Virus record (IMG/VR): IMGVR_UViG_3300042301_001646
Coordinates: 1-40,607 of that record
DNA length: 40,607 bases
Reading direction: 5' to 3' (one strand)
Origin: a virus
In this document: piece by piece, positions 31,295 through 38,356 of the stretch
Layout: every line of letters starts with the position of its first letter
Position numbering within the stretch: the stretch's first letter is position 1
Translations under genes and position numbers: made by a program
Notes under the pieces: model-generated
Database searches by the model: none
The model's input: only the letters and a program-made list of their open reading frames with translations
What the model was told of the DNA's origin: nothing

Positions 31295-31327
31295 AATTAC
31301 ACTTTTAGAGGCTAAATAGTGTAAATT
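31295..31327. promoter_or_regulatory. Divergent AGTGTAA pair in an inverted repeat
   Basis: Two AGTGTAA cores face outward: minus strand 31303 to 31297 and plus strand 31318-31324, around a TTTAG-AGG-CTAAA centre. The whole block is a near-palindrome. The minus element lies 9 bases before the fibre-operon ATG and the plus element 8 bases before the ATG at 31333. It is either a divergent promoter or an operator for a dimeric regulator. Confidence 0.6.
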
Positions 31328-31332
31328 TGTTT

Positions 31333-31530
31333 ATGATAACTAAACTATTGAGTTTGATGAATTTCTTTAATGCAGAGTTATCACTTCCAAGTGGATTTGC
31401 TCATTCACGCAGCCCTAAAATTTATAAAAAAGTATTCCATGAAGAACATGGTAAGTATAAATGGGTTGAATATGACACTAAAAATATATTTATTGATAGA
31501 GATAAAAGAACTACAAGACTTCCTTCTTAG
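31333..31530 (+). CDS. Small protein at the early/late divide (65 aa)
   Basis: A 65-residue protein from the ATG at 31333 (MITKLLSLMNFFNAELSLPS then KIYKKVFHEEHGKYKWVEYD). An upstream TTG at 31327 is possible. No motif is known to me. It overlaps the converging zinc-motif gene on the minus strand by 20 bases. It is the first plus-strand gene after the divergent element, and its position next to AGTGTAA suggests it is a late rather than early gene, unlike the genes to its right. Confidence 0.55.
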   Translation: MITKLLSLMNFFNAELSLPSGFAHSRSPKIYKKVFHEEHGKYKWVEYDTKNIFIDRDKRTTRLPS

Positions 31531-31708
31531 ATTCTCTCCATTTCTTTACCTTATTTTTTATTCTTTCTTTTCTTTTTTCGTAGTAAGATTTATAATATAA
31601 AGCTTGGCAAGTTTTGCATAAAGATTGTAAATTATCTTTATGGCCCGAGCATGAATTAAATTCATTAAAACTTTTTTCTATTAAACATCTAGTGCATTGC
31701 TTACCCAT
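31511..31708 (-). CDS. Zinc-binding HNH-associated small protein (65 aa)
   Basis: A 65-residue protein with CTRC at residues 5-8 and CKTC at about 31-34 (MGKQCTRCLIEKSFNEFNSC), followed by a basic helix (YYEKRKERIKNKVKKW). The CxxC-EKSFNEF-CKxC pattern is common at the start of endonuclease VII-like and other HNH proteins, but no catalytic His-Asn-His follows, so it is a stand-alone zinc module or a remnant. It lies opposite the surrounding plus-strand genes and overlaps the 65-residue plus gene. Confidence 0.6.
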   Translation of the reverse strand: MGKQCTRCLIEKSFNEFNSCSGHKDNLQSLCKTCQALYYKSYYEKRKERIKNKVKKWRESKKEVL

Positions 31709-31710
31709 AA

Positions 31711-31878
31711 GTGGAATTTATTGATTTGTTAATTGAGGATTTTGAGGAATTGAAAATTTTGACAGATTTTGAAAAAAAATACTTGAAATTGTTAATTTCG
31801 GATGCTATTGTCTCTTCATTGACCGACCCAAGTCTGGTTGACGAAGCTCAAAATAATCTAAAAAATGTTAATAACTAA
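31711..31878 (+). CDS. Small acidic ORF before GMP reductase gene (55 aa)
   Basis: A GTG-started ORF of 55 residues (VEFIDLLIEDFEELKILTDF then LVDEAQNNLKNVNN) that overlaps the start of the next gene by 14 bases. It is acidic and helical with no motif. It fills a gap that otherwise has no coding sequence, and the overlap suggests translational coupling. The start codon is uncertain, since no ribosome site is clear. Confidence 0.45.
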   Translation: MEFIDLLIEDFEELKILTDFEKKYLKLLISDAIVSSLTDPSLVDEAQNNLKNVNN

Positions 31879-32854
31879 AAGTAAAAGTTTTTATTATAAC
31901 GATGTTAATTTACTAGCATCAAAGCCCACCATAGTACGTAGTAGATCTGAAGTACCTATAGATCGCTCGAAAATAATCATATCACCAATGGCAAGTATTG
32001 TGGGAAGTAAGTTTGCGCAAACTGCCACTGATAATGGCCTCACTGTATGCTTACACCGTTTCTGTACACCAGAAAAACAGGTAGAAATTTATAATTCATT
32101 AAATAATAAATCAAATGTGTTTCTATCTGTCGGTTTAAATGATATAGATAGAATTAAATTTTTACAAAAAGAAAAAGTAACTAATTGGTTATTAGATATA
32201 GCTAATGGAACCGTTCCTCAGATTAAGGATTTTCTTTTACAGTTAAAAGATTTAACTGAAATAGAGAGAATAATGGTAGGGAATGTTCATCATGAAAAAA
32301 CATTCGATTGGTTAAAAGAATTAGTTAAGGAAACTATCAAACCAAGAGAATGTTTAATTAGAGTCGGAATAGCTGGGGGAAGCGCCTGCGCAACATCAGA
32401 CATGACCGGAATAAATAGAGGTCAGATAACTGAAATTGATTCATGTGCTCACTTAACTAACAATAGGACCAAACTAATAGCAGATGGTGGCATATCTAAA
32501 CCATCTTTCGCGGCTAAAGCTTTTGCGGCTGGAGCCACACACATTATGCTTGGTGGATATTTTGCCAGCGCAGATATAGCCGAAACCAATCTAATTGGAG
32601 ATGGTACATATTGGGGTGGGGCAAGTCATAAACAGCAAGAATTATTTAATGTAAACGGAGTGAAGAAACCTTCAGAGGGTAAAGTTTATAAAATCCAAGA
32701 AATTAAATCATTCCAAGAGTTATTAGATAATTTAATTGGTGGTTTACAATCAGCTATATCTTACTGTGGTTATTCTTCATTAGAAGACTTTATAGGTAAC
32801 GGTGTTTTTGAAGAAAAAGCGAATTCGCTTCCTCCGAAAAATCGTTTTGAATAA
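31865..32854 (+). CDS. IMP dehydrogenase/GMP reductase family enzyme
   Basis: A 329-residue TIM-barrel enzyme. Catalytic loop GGSACATSDMTG (Cys near 175) corresponds to the family GPGSxCTT active site; ADGGI (207-211) and MLGGYFASAD (228 on) match the phosphate-binding loops. The length is close to GMP reductase (about 345) and too short for IMP dehydrogenase with CBS domains. GMP reductase converts GMP to IMP with release of ammonia and oxidation of NADPH. Residues that tell reductase from dehydrogenase were not resolved by eye. It is uncommon in phages and could tune the purine pool, or supply a base-modification pathway. Confidence 0.85.
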   Translation: MLITKSKSFYYNDVNLLASKPTIVRSRSEVPIDRSKIIISPMASIVGSKFAQTATDNGLTVCLHRFCTPEKQVEIYNSLNNKSNVFLSVGLNDIDRIKFLQKEKVTNWLLDIANGTVPQIKDFLLQLKDLTEIERIMVGNVHHEKTFDWLKELVKETIKPRECLIRVGIAGGSACATSDMTGINRGQITEIDSCAHLTNNRTKLIADGGISKPSFAAKAFAAGATHIMLGGYFASADIAETNLIGDGTYWGGASHKQQELFNVNGVKKPSEGKVYKIQEIKSFQELLDNLIGGLQSAISYCGYSSLEDFIGNGVFEEKANSLPPKNRFE

Positions 32855-32858
32855 ACAC

Positions 32859-32886
32859 TTGACAAACCAAAAATATGACATATAAT
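32859..32886 (+). promoter_or_regulatory. Consensus sigma-70 promoter, leaderless
   Basis: TTGACA (32859-32864) and TATAAT (32881-32886) are both perfect, with a 16-base spacer. The ATG at 32893 lies six bases past the -10, so transcription is expected to start at or near the start codon. Confidence 0.85.
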
Positions 32887-32892
32887 AGTGAC

Positions 32893-33069
32893 ATGAGGGA
32901 TATTACAAATACAGATCCAAATTTTTGGTTGGAAGATGCAGTAAGCACAACATTTGATATGTTGAATATAGAAGATGAAGAAGAAAGATTAAATTTACTA
33001 GAAGAGTTTATTTTATTAAAAAAAGTAAACTTATATATTAAACAATACGAAAAACAATGCCATGAGTAA
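32893..33069 (+). CDS. Small early protein (58 aa)
   Basis: A 58-residue acidic protein (MRDITNTDPNFWLEDAVSTT then DMLNIEDEEERLNLLEEFIL). The start is set at the ATG at 32893 rather than the in-frame ATG at 32875, because the latter lies within the promoter spacer and would not be transcribed. A helical protein of unknown function, first in the early gene run that leads to the methyltransferases. Confidence 0.6.
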   Translation: MRDITNTDPNFWLEDAVSTTFDMLNIEDEEERLNLLEEFILLKKVNLYIKQYEKQCHE

Positions 33070-33388
33070 AATAAATTTAGTAACTAGCCAGATAATTTCA
33101 AAAGATAAGAACTATGATGAGTTAATTGAATCTATATACGAGACAAGAATAACTCCAGAACAATTATTCTATAGTATAGAAGGAGAAACTCCTGAGGAAA
33201 TACTTAAACAAGTATTGGACTATACATTAGACGCTTTAGTTGGCGCTGGATGTGGAGATAGAAAAGAAATAGTAAAGAAATTTGTTAAGGATCATTTTGT
33301 TTGGGACGAAGACGGATCACAATATTCATTTCAGCCAGTTCCAAGAGAAGTTGCCTTTATAGATCTAAAAGAAAATGCAAAATTATGA
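33062..33388 (+). CDS. Early hypothetical protein (108 aa)
   Basis: A 108-residue acidic protein (MSKINLVTSQIISKDKNYDE; DALVGAGCGDRKEIVKKFVK; SQYSFQPVPREVAFIDLKEN). Overlaps the previous gene by eight bases and the next by four (ATGA). A mixed alpha/beta pattern with no known motif. Small early proteins of this type often act on host functions, but nothing specific can be said. Confidence 0.6.
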   Translation: MSKINLVTSQIISKDKNYDELIESIYETRITPEQLFYSIEGETPEEILKQVLDYTLDALVGAGCGDRKEIVKKFVKDHFVWDEDGSQYSFQPVPREVAFIDLKENAKL

Positions 33389-33825
33389 CATTAGTAATAA
33401 ATCAAGAATTAAAGAAATTAGAAAATATACTATCCGCGGCTAATAAAGATAATTGGAATGAGGATGGGTATAAAAAAATTGAAGATAGTGTGGGTAATAA
33501 AGCCCGCGAGATAATATCTAATTTAAATCCAAATCTACCAATGCCAATTATAACTCCGAGCAAGAATGGTGAGTTGAGTATAGCCTGGAGTAATCAAGTT
33601 GATAGGGCTGTTGAATTAATAATAGATAATACAGATTTAGTTACATTACTTACTCATGATTTTAAGAATGATATTTTCAAAGAATATATTTATCCAGATA
33701 ATTTCATAGATGTATTCGTAAGCGTACCAAATTTGATATTTGGAGAATATACTAATTCTTATATAGTATCTATACTACCTTCATTTGGTCCTGATTGTTT
33801 AGAATTTTATTTTATAGGAGTGTGA
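33385..33825 (+). CDS. Early hypothetical protein (146 aa)
   Basis: The start is the ATG at 33385, overlapping the previous TGA (ATGA), giving 146 residues (MTLVINQELKKLENILSAAN; KNGELSIAWSNQVDRAVELI; PDCLEFYFIGV). It has an N-terminal helical part and a C-terminal beta-rich part with alternate hydrophobic residues, resembling unknown phage and mobile-element proteins of similar size. It precedes the C5-methyltransferase with a GTGA overlap. No function assigned. Confidence 0.6.
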   Translation: MTLVINQELKKLENILSAANKDNWNEDGYKKIEDSVGNKAREIISNLNPNLPMPIITPSKNGELSIAWSNQVDRAVELIIDNTDLVTLLTHDFKNDIFKEYIYPDNFIDVFVSVPNLIFGEYTNSYIVSILPSFGPDCLEFYFIGV

Positions 33826-34700
33826 ATATACTTTCTCTTTATGATGGTATTTCCTGCGGGCAATTAGCCTTAAACAGAGCCGGAATACCAATAACTAAAT
33901 ACTATGCGAGTGAAGTTGATCCACATGCAATAAAAGTAACTCAGAATCATTGGCCCGATACTATACAACTTGGTGATATTAAAAATATAACCAAAGATAT
34001 AGTTGCAGATATAGATATGATAATTGGGGGTTCGCCCTGTCAAGATTTATCATCTGCTGGTAGGTTAAATGGAATGTCAACCAAAGATAATCAAGATATA
34101 ACTTCTTTAAATCAGTATTTAGAGCTAAAGAATAAGAATTTTGAGTTCAAAGGGCAGTCTTATTTATTTTGGGAATTTGTTCGCTTGTTAAAGGAAATTA
34201 AACCAAAATATTTTCTTTTAGAGAATGTAAAGATGAAGAAGTATTGGCAAGATATAATAACCCAAACTTTAGGGGTCGAGCCAATAGAAATAAATTCAGC
34301 CCTGGTCGTTCCTCAAAATAGAAAAAGATTATACTGGACAAATATACCCTTCAATGGTATAGAGAAGATAGATTATAAAGTCGAAGATTATATAGACGGA
34401 GAAGGATTCCCATCGCAATGCGATAGAAAAAGATTCTTTTCCCAAAAAGCTATATTTCCTACATTGGTTGCAAGTTATAATAAGGGTATTCGCGGCTGTA
34501 GACCCGCAGTAAGTACGAAGGAAGGTTTTTATGACGAAGATAGGTCTTTCCATAGAAAATTATCTATAGAAGAATTTGAAAGATTACAAACATTACCAAT
34601 AGGATATACAAAAGGGATTTCAGAAACTCAAAGATATAGATGTGTTGGTAATGGATGGACCGTAGATATATTGAAAAATATATTTAAAAATTTAAAATAA
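33822..34700 (+). CDS. C5-cytosine DNA methyltransferase
   Basis: A 292-residue DNA cytosine-C5 methyltransferase that starts at the GTG at 33822 and overlaps the previous stop (GTGA). Motifs in order: I LSLYDGISCG (4-13, AdoMet site), IV GGSPCQDLS (69-77, catalytic Cys), VI ENV (134-136), VIII QNRKRLYW (about 165-172) and X CVGNGWTVDIL near the end. The LYDGISCG opening resembles the compact DNMT3-like phage enzymes. It probably protects phage DNA from host restriction, or marks it. No cognate endonuclease is adjacent. Confidence 0.93.
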   Translation: MNILSLYDGISCGQLALNRAGIPITKYYASEVDPHAIKVTQNHWPDTIQLGDIKNITKDIVADIDMIIGGSPCQDLSSAGRLNGMSTKDNQDITSLNQYLELKNKNFEFKGQSYLFWEFVRLLKEIKPKYFLLENVKMKKYWQDIITQTLGVEPIEINSALVVPQNRKRLYWTNIPFNGIEKIDYKVEDYIDGEGFPSQCDRKRFFSQKAIFPTLVASYNKGIRGCRPAVSTKEGFYDEDRSFHRKLSIEEFERLQTLPIGYTKGISETQRYRCVGNGWTVDILKNIFKNLK

Positions 34701-34707
34701 ATATACC

Positions 34708-34911
34708 ATGGAAGAAATAAAAGAACAAGTAATTGGCGGGATGAATAGCGAATTAAACAAGCTTATAGATATAAGTAAAGGTATAGGTAGAGAAGACATA
34801 ACCCAAGCCTGTGATGAGTTAATTCACGCGATATATAGTGTTCAGGATTGGAGTGGTACTTATGTTGGTGAATGTATAGAGAGGTTGGAGGCGATTTTAT
34901 ATCAAAGATGA
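34708..34911 (+). CDS. Small protein between methyltransferases (67 aa)
   Basis: A 67-residue helical acidic protein (MEEIKEQVIGGMNSELNKLI then ITQACDELIHAIYSVQDWSG). It lies 7 bases after the C5-methyltransferase and overlaps the next methyltransferase by four bases (ATGA), so it belongs to the same operon. No motif recognised. Confidence 0.6.
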   Translation: MEEIKEQVIGGMNSELNKLIDISKGIGREDITQACDELIHAIYSVQDWSGTYVGECIERLEAILYQR

Positions 34912-35636
34912 GAAGAGAAATATGGTTCGGAGATTGTTTGGAATTAATGAGTAATATTCCAGATAATAGTATTGATTGTGTTATTTGCGACCTTCCATTT
35001 GGAACTATATCTTGCGCCTGGGATATTATAATTCCATTTGATAAATTATGGGAGCAGTACAATAGAATTTGCAAGAATAATGCTGCGGTAGTATTATTTG
35101 GAAGTCAGCCATTTACAACTGATCTAATACTTTCTAATAGAAAGAATTTTAAATATCCTTTAATTTGGAGTAAAAATGTACCAACTGGTATGTCTTATGC
35201 TAAATATAGGCCAATGAAATACCATGAAGATATACTTATATTTTATAGAGAGCAACCAACATACAATCCAATAATGAAAGAAAGAGTTGGGGTAGGTAAA
35301 GCCTGCTATAACTACGATCATTATTGTGGTAAATCGAATCATATAAAACTAGATAAAGTAAAAAAGAAATACGATCCCAATTATGTGCAGCCAAGTTCAG
35401 TATTAGATTTTAAAGTAGTGCCAAATAGGAATGGTAAATTACATCCAACACAGAAACCAGTAGAGTTATTAGAATATCTTATTAAAACATATACAAATGA
35501 AGGTGATTTAATTTTAGATAATTGTGCTGGAAGTGGCTCAACTTTAGTAGCAGCTAGAAATCTAAATCGTCAGTTTATTGGAATTGAAAAAGAAAAAGAA
35601 TACTACGATATTTGTGTAGAAAGATTAAATATATGA
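34908..35636 (+). CDS. N6-adenine/N4-cytosine DNA methyltransferase
   Basis: A 242-residue beta-group-type amino-methyltransferase (start ATG 34908). Catalytic motif DLPFGT (28-33), variant of DPPY, lies at the N-terminus; AdoMet-binding motif NCAGSGSTLVAARNLNRQFI is near the C-terminus. This order (catalytic before AdoMet motif) fits N6-adenine/N4-cytosine methyltransferases of the type found in many phages. FGSQPFTTDLILSNRKNFKY and the TQKPVELLEYLI segment are family features. Substrate base and target site cannot be told by eye. It forms a module with the C5-methyltransferase and HNH nuclease. Confidence 0.92.
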   Translation: MRREIWFGDCLELMSNIPDNSIDCVICDLPFGTISCAWDIIIPFDKLWEQYNRICKNNAAVVLFGSQPFTTDLILSNRKNFKYPLIWSKNVPTGMSYAKYRPMKYHEDILIFYREQPTYNPIMKERVGVGKACYNYDHYCGKSNHIKLDKVKKKYDPNYVQPSSVLDFKVVPNRNGKLHPTQKPVELLEYLIKTYTNEGDLILDNCAGSGSTLVAARNLNRQFIGIEKEKEYYDICVERLNI

Positions 35637-37369
35637 AACAGCAAATTCTCAAACTTAACGCAAATTACTTTCCAATAGGAATAGTAAATTGGAAGGAGGC
35701 TATGGTTGATATAGTAAGTGGCGCAAGCTACCCAATAGATATCCATTATGAAAAGGATAATTCCGGGATAGATAAGGCCAAGATATCATATATGAATGTT
35801 ATCAAAGACTTTAAAGAATGGAGCGAACTTCCTATAAGAGAATATGATGATTATGTACTCGGCGCGAAAAGTGTTTACAGATTACCCTCGGTTATAATAT
35901 GTAGCCGCTATGATAAGATCATACATAAGAAAGTTGTATTTCCTACTAAGAATAATATCTGGCGCAGGGATAAATTCACATGCTTTGCCCGTGACACTCA
36001 AGTAATAACTAATTTAGGTTGTAAAAATATACAAGATATTAAAGAAGGTGACATGGTATTAAATTCCAAAGGATTTGGCAGAGTTAATAAAATATTTACA
36101 AAATATATAGATGAAGAGATTTTTGAGATTAAATCTATGGGTAATTATCCAATATATGTGACAGGAGAACATGAGATACTAATTCACCCCGAAATCAAAG
36201 AAAAGATAAAAGCAAATTATTTTGATAATTTTGATGAGACTAAATTTATTTATAAGAAATCTAATTCTCTGAAAAAAGGTGATCTAGTTATAACTCCAAA
36301 TATCAATACATTGAATTTTTCATTTAATAGTTTAGATAAATTTGATCTATTTGAATCACTAAATAATAGAAGTTTTTATACTTGCAACGACACACAAATA
36401 ATAAATTATCATAAAAAAACTTTTGATCGTTATGTTGAAATTGAACCAAACATATTATTTCTATTAGGTCTATATGCTGCTGAAGGTTCAGATTCTAAAA
36501 ATTATTTAGTATTCTCATTACATAAAAAAGAACAATACTTGATTGATAAGATCACTGAATATTTCATGAAGTTAGGAATCCCAACTCAAATTTTCACTAG
36601 AAAAGACTCTGATGGCATCCAAGTTAATGTATATAATTCTATTTGGCGAGATTTTTTTGTATTTCATACTGGAAAGGGGTGCCAAAATAAATTTATTCAT
36701 AAAAAACTATTTGGATTAAATCAAGAATTAATGATTAACTATATGTATGGGGTATTTTACGGAGATTCGCATATTAATCATAAAAATAATAAAACAGTAT
36801 TGCAAATTACCTCGAAACAACTTATTAATGATATTAAATTTCTTTTAAATAAATGGGATATATATCCATCTTACCAAGAATTTCAAGTGGTAAATAAAAG
36901 AGATATTTATTCTTTAATTTTACAAGGTGAGGATAATTATAAATTTTGGAAATTAGATACTTTAAAATATAAAAAATCTAATAAAAGATATTCTTTGATT
37001 TATAATGATTTAAAATGTCAGTCTACCAGGATAACATCTATTAAAAAAATTCCATACAAGGGATTTGTATATGATTTAAATATCGAAGATTTACCACAAT
37101 ATACTGCTGGAGGAATATTTGTACATAATTGCGGTTATACAGGCAAGAAGTTGACAAAAGATCAATTATCCATAGATCATATAATTCCTTCAAGTAAAGG
37201 CGGCCAGAATACCTGGGAAAATCTAATAACCTGCGAGAAAAGCTTAAATACTTGGAAAGGTAACAAAAGCTTAAAAGAGTGTGGATTAAAATTATTATTT
37301 AAACCCGAGAAACCCAAGAACGGTTTAGTATTCTTAATGTCGCGAGAAGAGTGGGAAGTTTTCCTATAA
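35633..37369 (+). CDS. HNH endonuclease interrupted by an intein
   Basis: The precursor is 578 residues from the ATG at 35633, which overlaps the previous TGA. Residues 1-116 and 500-578 are the extein parts: LNANYFPIGIVNWKEAM, then RRDKFT, which joins CGYTGKKLTKDQLSIDHIIP and SKGGQNTWENLITC, an HNH endonuclease (DH, N, and closing residues). Residues 117-499 form the intein, so the splice product is about 195 residues. The nuclease is therefore inactive until splicing, since the insertion splits its HNH module at the first metal-site cysteine. It closes the methyltransferase operon, so it may be a nicking or homing enzyme. Confidence 0.9.
   Translation: MKQQILKLNANYFPIGIVNWKEAMVDIVSGASYPIDIHYEKDNSGIDKAKISYMNVIKDFKEWSELPIREYDDYVLGAKSVYRLPSVIICSRYDKIIHKKVVFPTKNNIWRRDKFTCFARDTQVITNLGCKNIQDIKEGDMVLNSKGFGRVNKIFTKYIDEEIFEIKSMGNYPIYVTGEHEILIHPEIKEKIKANYFDNFDETKFIYKKSNSLKKGDLVITPNINTLNFSFNSLDKFDLFESLNNRSFYTCNDTQIINYHKKTFDRYVEIEPNILFLLGLYAAEGSDSKNYLVFSLHKKEQYLIDKITEYFMKLGIPTQIFTRKDSDGIQVNVYNSIWRDFFVFHTGKGCQNKFIHKKLFGLNQELMINYMYGVFYGDSHINHKNNKTVLQITSKQLINDIKFLLNKWDIYPSYQEFQVVNKRDIYSLILQGEDNYKFWKLDTLKYKKSNKRYSLIYNDLKCQSTRITSIKKIPYKGFVYDLNIEDLPQYTAGGIFVHNCGYTGKKLTKDQLSIDHIIPSSKGGQNTWENLITCEKSLNTWKGNKSLKECGLKLLFKPEKPKNGLVFLMSREEWEVFL
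35981..37129 (+). mobile_element. LAGLIDADG intein (383 aa)
   Basis: An in-frame intein. It begins with Cys (CFARDTQVITNLG, block A), contains a block B region with VTGEHEI, and ends with block F (GFVYDLNIEDLPQYTAGG) and block G FVHN, with Cys as the +1 residue of the extein. A homing endonuclease is inserted: LAGLIDADG motif 1 FLLGLYAAEGSD and motif 2 NYMYGVFYGDSHI, the second somewhat divergent. The key splicing residues (Cys1, His-Asn, Cys+1) are intact. Base composition is more AT-rich than the flanking extein, indicating separate history. It can in principle home into intein-less alleles of the same HNH gene. Confidence 0.92.
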
Positions 37370-37375
37370 AAACTG

Positions 37376-37403
37376 TTGACATGTTCTAAAAATGTGGTAG
37401 AAT
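37376..37403 (+). promoter_or_regulatory. Consensus-like sigma-70 promoter, leaderless
   Basis: TTGACA (37376-37381) and TAGAAT (37398-37403) with a 16-base spacer. The ATG at 37409 lies five bases past the -10. The geometry matches the promoter at 32859 and the -10 at 26321. Confidence 0.8.
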
Positions 37404-37408
37404 GTACT

Positions 37409-37801
37409 ATGGAAACTAAATATAAAGTTAAATTAATTAAAGCGTATAATACTTATGTCGGTTATAAAATGGAGGGAGAGAGATATTATGAAGATGTTCT
37501 AAGATGTGCTGTGTCAAAATTTTCAGATTGGGAGGAAGTAACCGGAGAAGAATTAGGAAAGCTTCGTGAATTTGTAAGTAAAAATAAGGATTACTTATTA
37601 TTAACTTATTCAGATGAAAATATCACCCAAATGGCTATAAAGGAAATGACTCTTGAGCGAGAAAAGGAAATAGAAAAATATAATAAAATAAGAGAAGAAC
37701 AAGAGAATCTTAAAAAAATAAGAAAACAAAAGGCCGAAGAAAGGAAGATCGAAAAGGCCAGACGTCTCTTAGCGGAATTAGAGAAAAATGAAAACAGATA
37801 A
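37409..37801 (+). CDS. Coiled-coil early protein (130 aa)
   Basis: Set to start at the ATG at 37409 because the upstream TTG lies in the promoter. The 130-residue product has a globular start (METKYKVKLIKAYNTYVGYK) and a highly charged coiled-coil tail (EREKEIEKYNKIREEQENLK and KKIRKQKAEERKIEKARRLL). It heads the second early operon, which leads through the paralogue cluster to the SLOG gene, and overlaps the next gene by 14 bases. No motif recognised. Confidence 0.6.
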   Translation: METKYKVKLIKAYNTYVGYKMEGERYYEDVLRCAVSKFSDWEEVTGEELGKLREFVSKNKDYLLLTYSDENITQMAIKEMTLEREKEIEKYNKIREEQENLKKIRKQKAEERKIEKARRLLAELEKNENR

Positions 37802-38066
37802 ATTCTTCCAAAATAAAGAAACCTTAGAAAAGGCCTTTATTGCTAATAACTTAGAGCCGGAATATACATCCGAAGATTATGGCTGGGATGAAGATGATCG
37901 CCTTTCCCTTATGTATCCTGGCGACCATGATATAATTATCTATCTTTACTTTAATGGGATAATCTCAATAAAAGAGTCTTGCTCTATACCTATAGATTTT
38001 CTTGGAACAGATACAGATATAGGTATAATAATTAGTTTTATAAAAGCAAGGAGAAAAAGAAAATGA
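37788..38066 (+). CDS. Small acidic protein, possible diverged paralogue (92 aa)
   Basis: A 92-residue protein (MKTDKFFQNKETLEKAFIAN; LMYPGDHDIIIYLYFNGIIS; TDIGIIISFIKARRKRK). Its shape, N-terminal helix, central beta strands with PGDHDI and C-terminal basic helix, resembles the three 96-residue proteins that follow (GGYNADI at the same place), but identity is too low to be sure of common descent. The start overlaps the preceding gene by 14 bases and the stop overlaps the next start. Confidence 0.55.
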   Translation: MKTDKFFQNKETLEKAFIANNLEPEYTSEDYGWDEDDRLSLMYPGDHDIIIYLYFNGIISIKESCSIPIDFLGTDTDIGIIISFIKARRKRK

Positions 38067-38356
38067 ATCCAAAATTAATTGAATTCCAAGAATATTTATC
38101 TAATCTATTAGATGAGTATAACTTTACAGCAAGACAAATAATAAGATATGAGTATCGAGCTGGGGCATATAAATTTTTATATATTGGTGGGTACAATGCT
38201 GATATAGTTCTACTTCCTGATAAAATCAGATATTTCATAGAAACCATGGAGTATAGGACATCTCGCGGCGAAGTTCCTATTAAAAACAAAGACGATATAC
38301 GTAGAGAGCTTCCTAGGATAATAGAAAAAATTAAAAAAGCAGATAAAGTATTATGA
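38063..38356 (+). CDS. Tandem early paralogue A (97 aa)
   Basis: A 97-residue protein with the family plan: start MNPKLIEFQEYLSNLLDEYN, centre YIGGYNADIVLL, then VPIKNKDDI and a basic C-terminal helix IEKIKKADKVL. It overlaps its neighbours by four bases on each side (ATGA). Family unknown. The three copies share the first helix and the GGYNADI-like centre, which points to one fold repeated in three separate chains. Confidence 0.7.
   Translation: MNPKLIEFQEYLSNLLDEYNFTARQIIRYEYRAGAYKFLYIGGYNADIVLLPDKIRYFIETMEYRTSRGEVPIKNKDDIRRELPRIIEKIKKADKVL

Noticed and set aside
31511-31708. Full HNH endonuclease from the CxxC small protein
   Set aside because: Only the zinc-binding start and a basic helix are present; there is no His-Asn-His catalytic segment and no further reading frame to supply one.
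31757-31790. TTGACA before the IMPDH/GMP reductase gene as a promoter
   Set aside because: No -10 box is found at 16-18 bases; the sequence also fits a coding small ORF.
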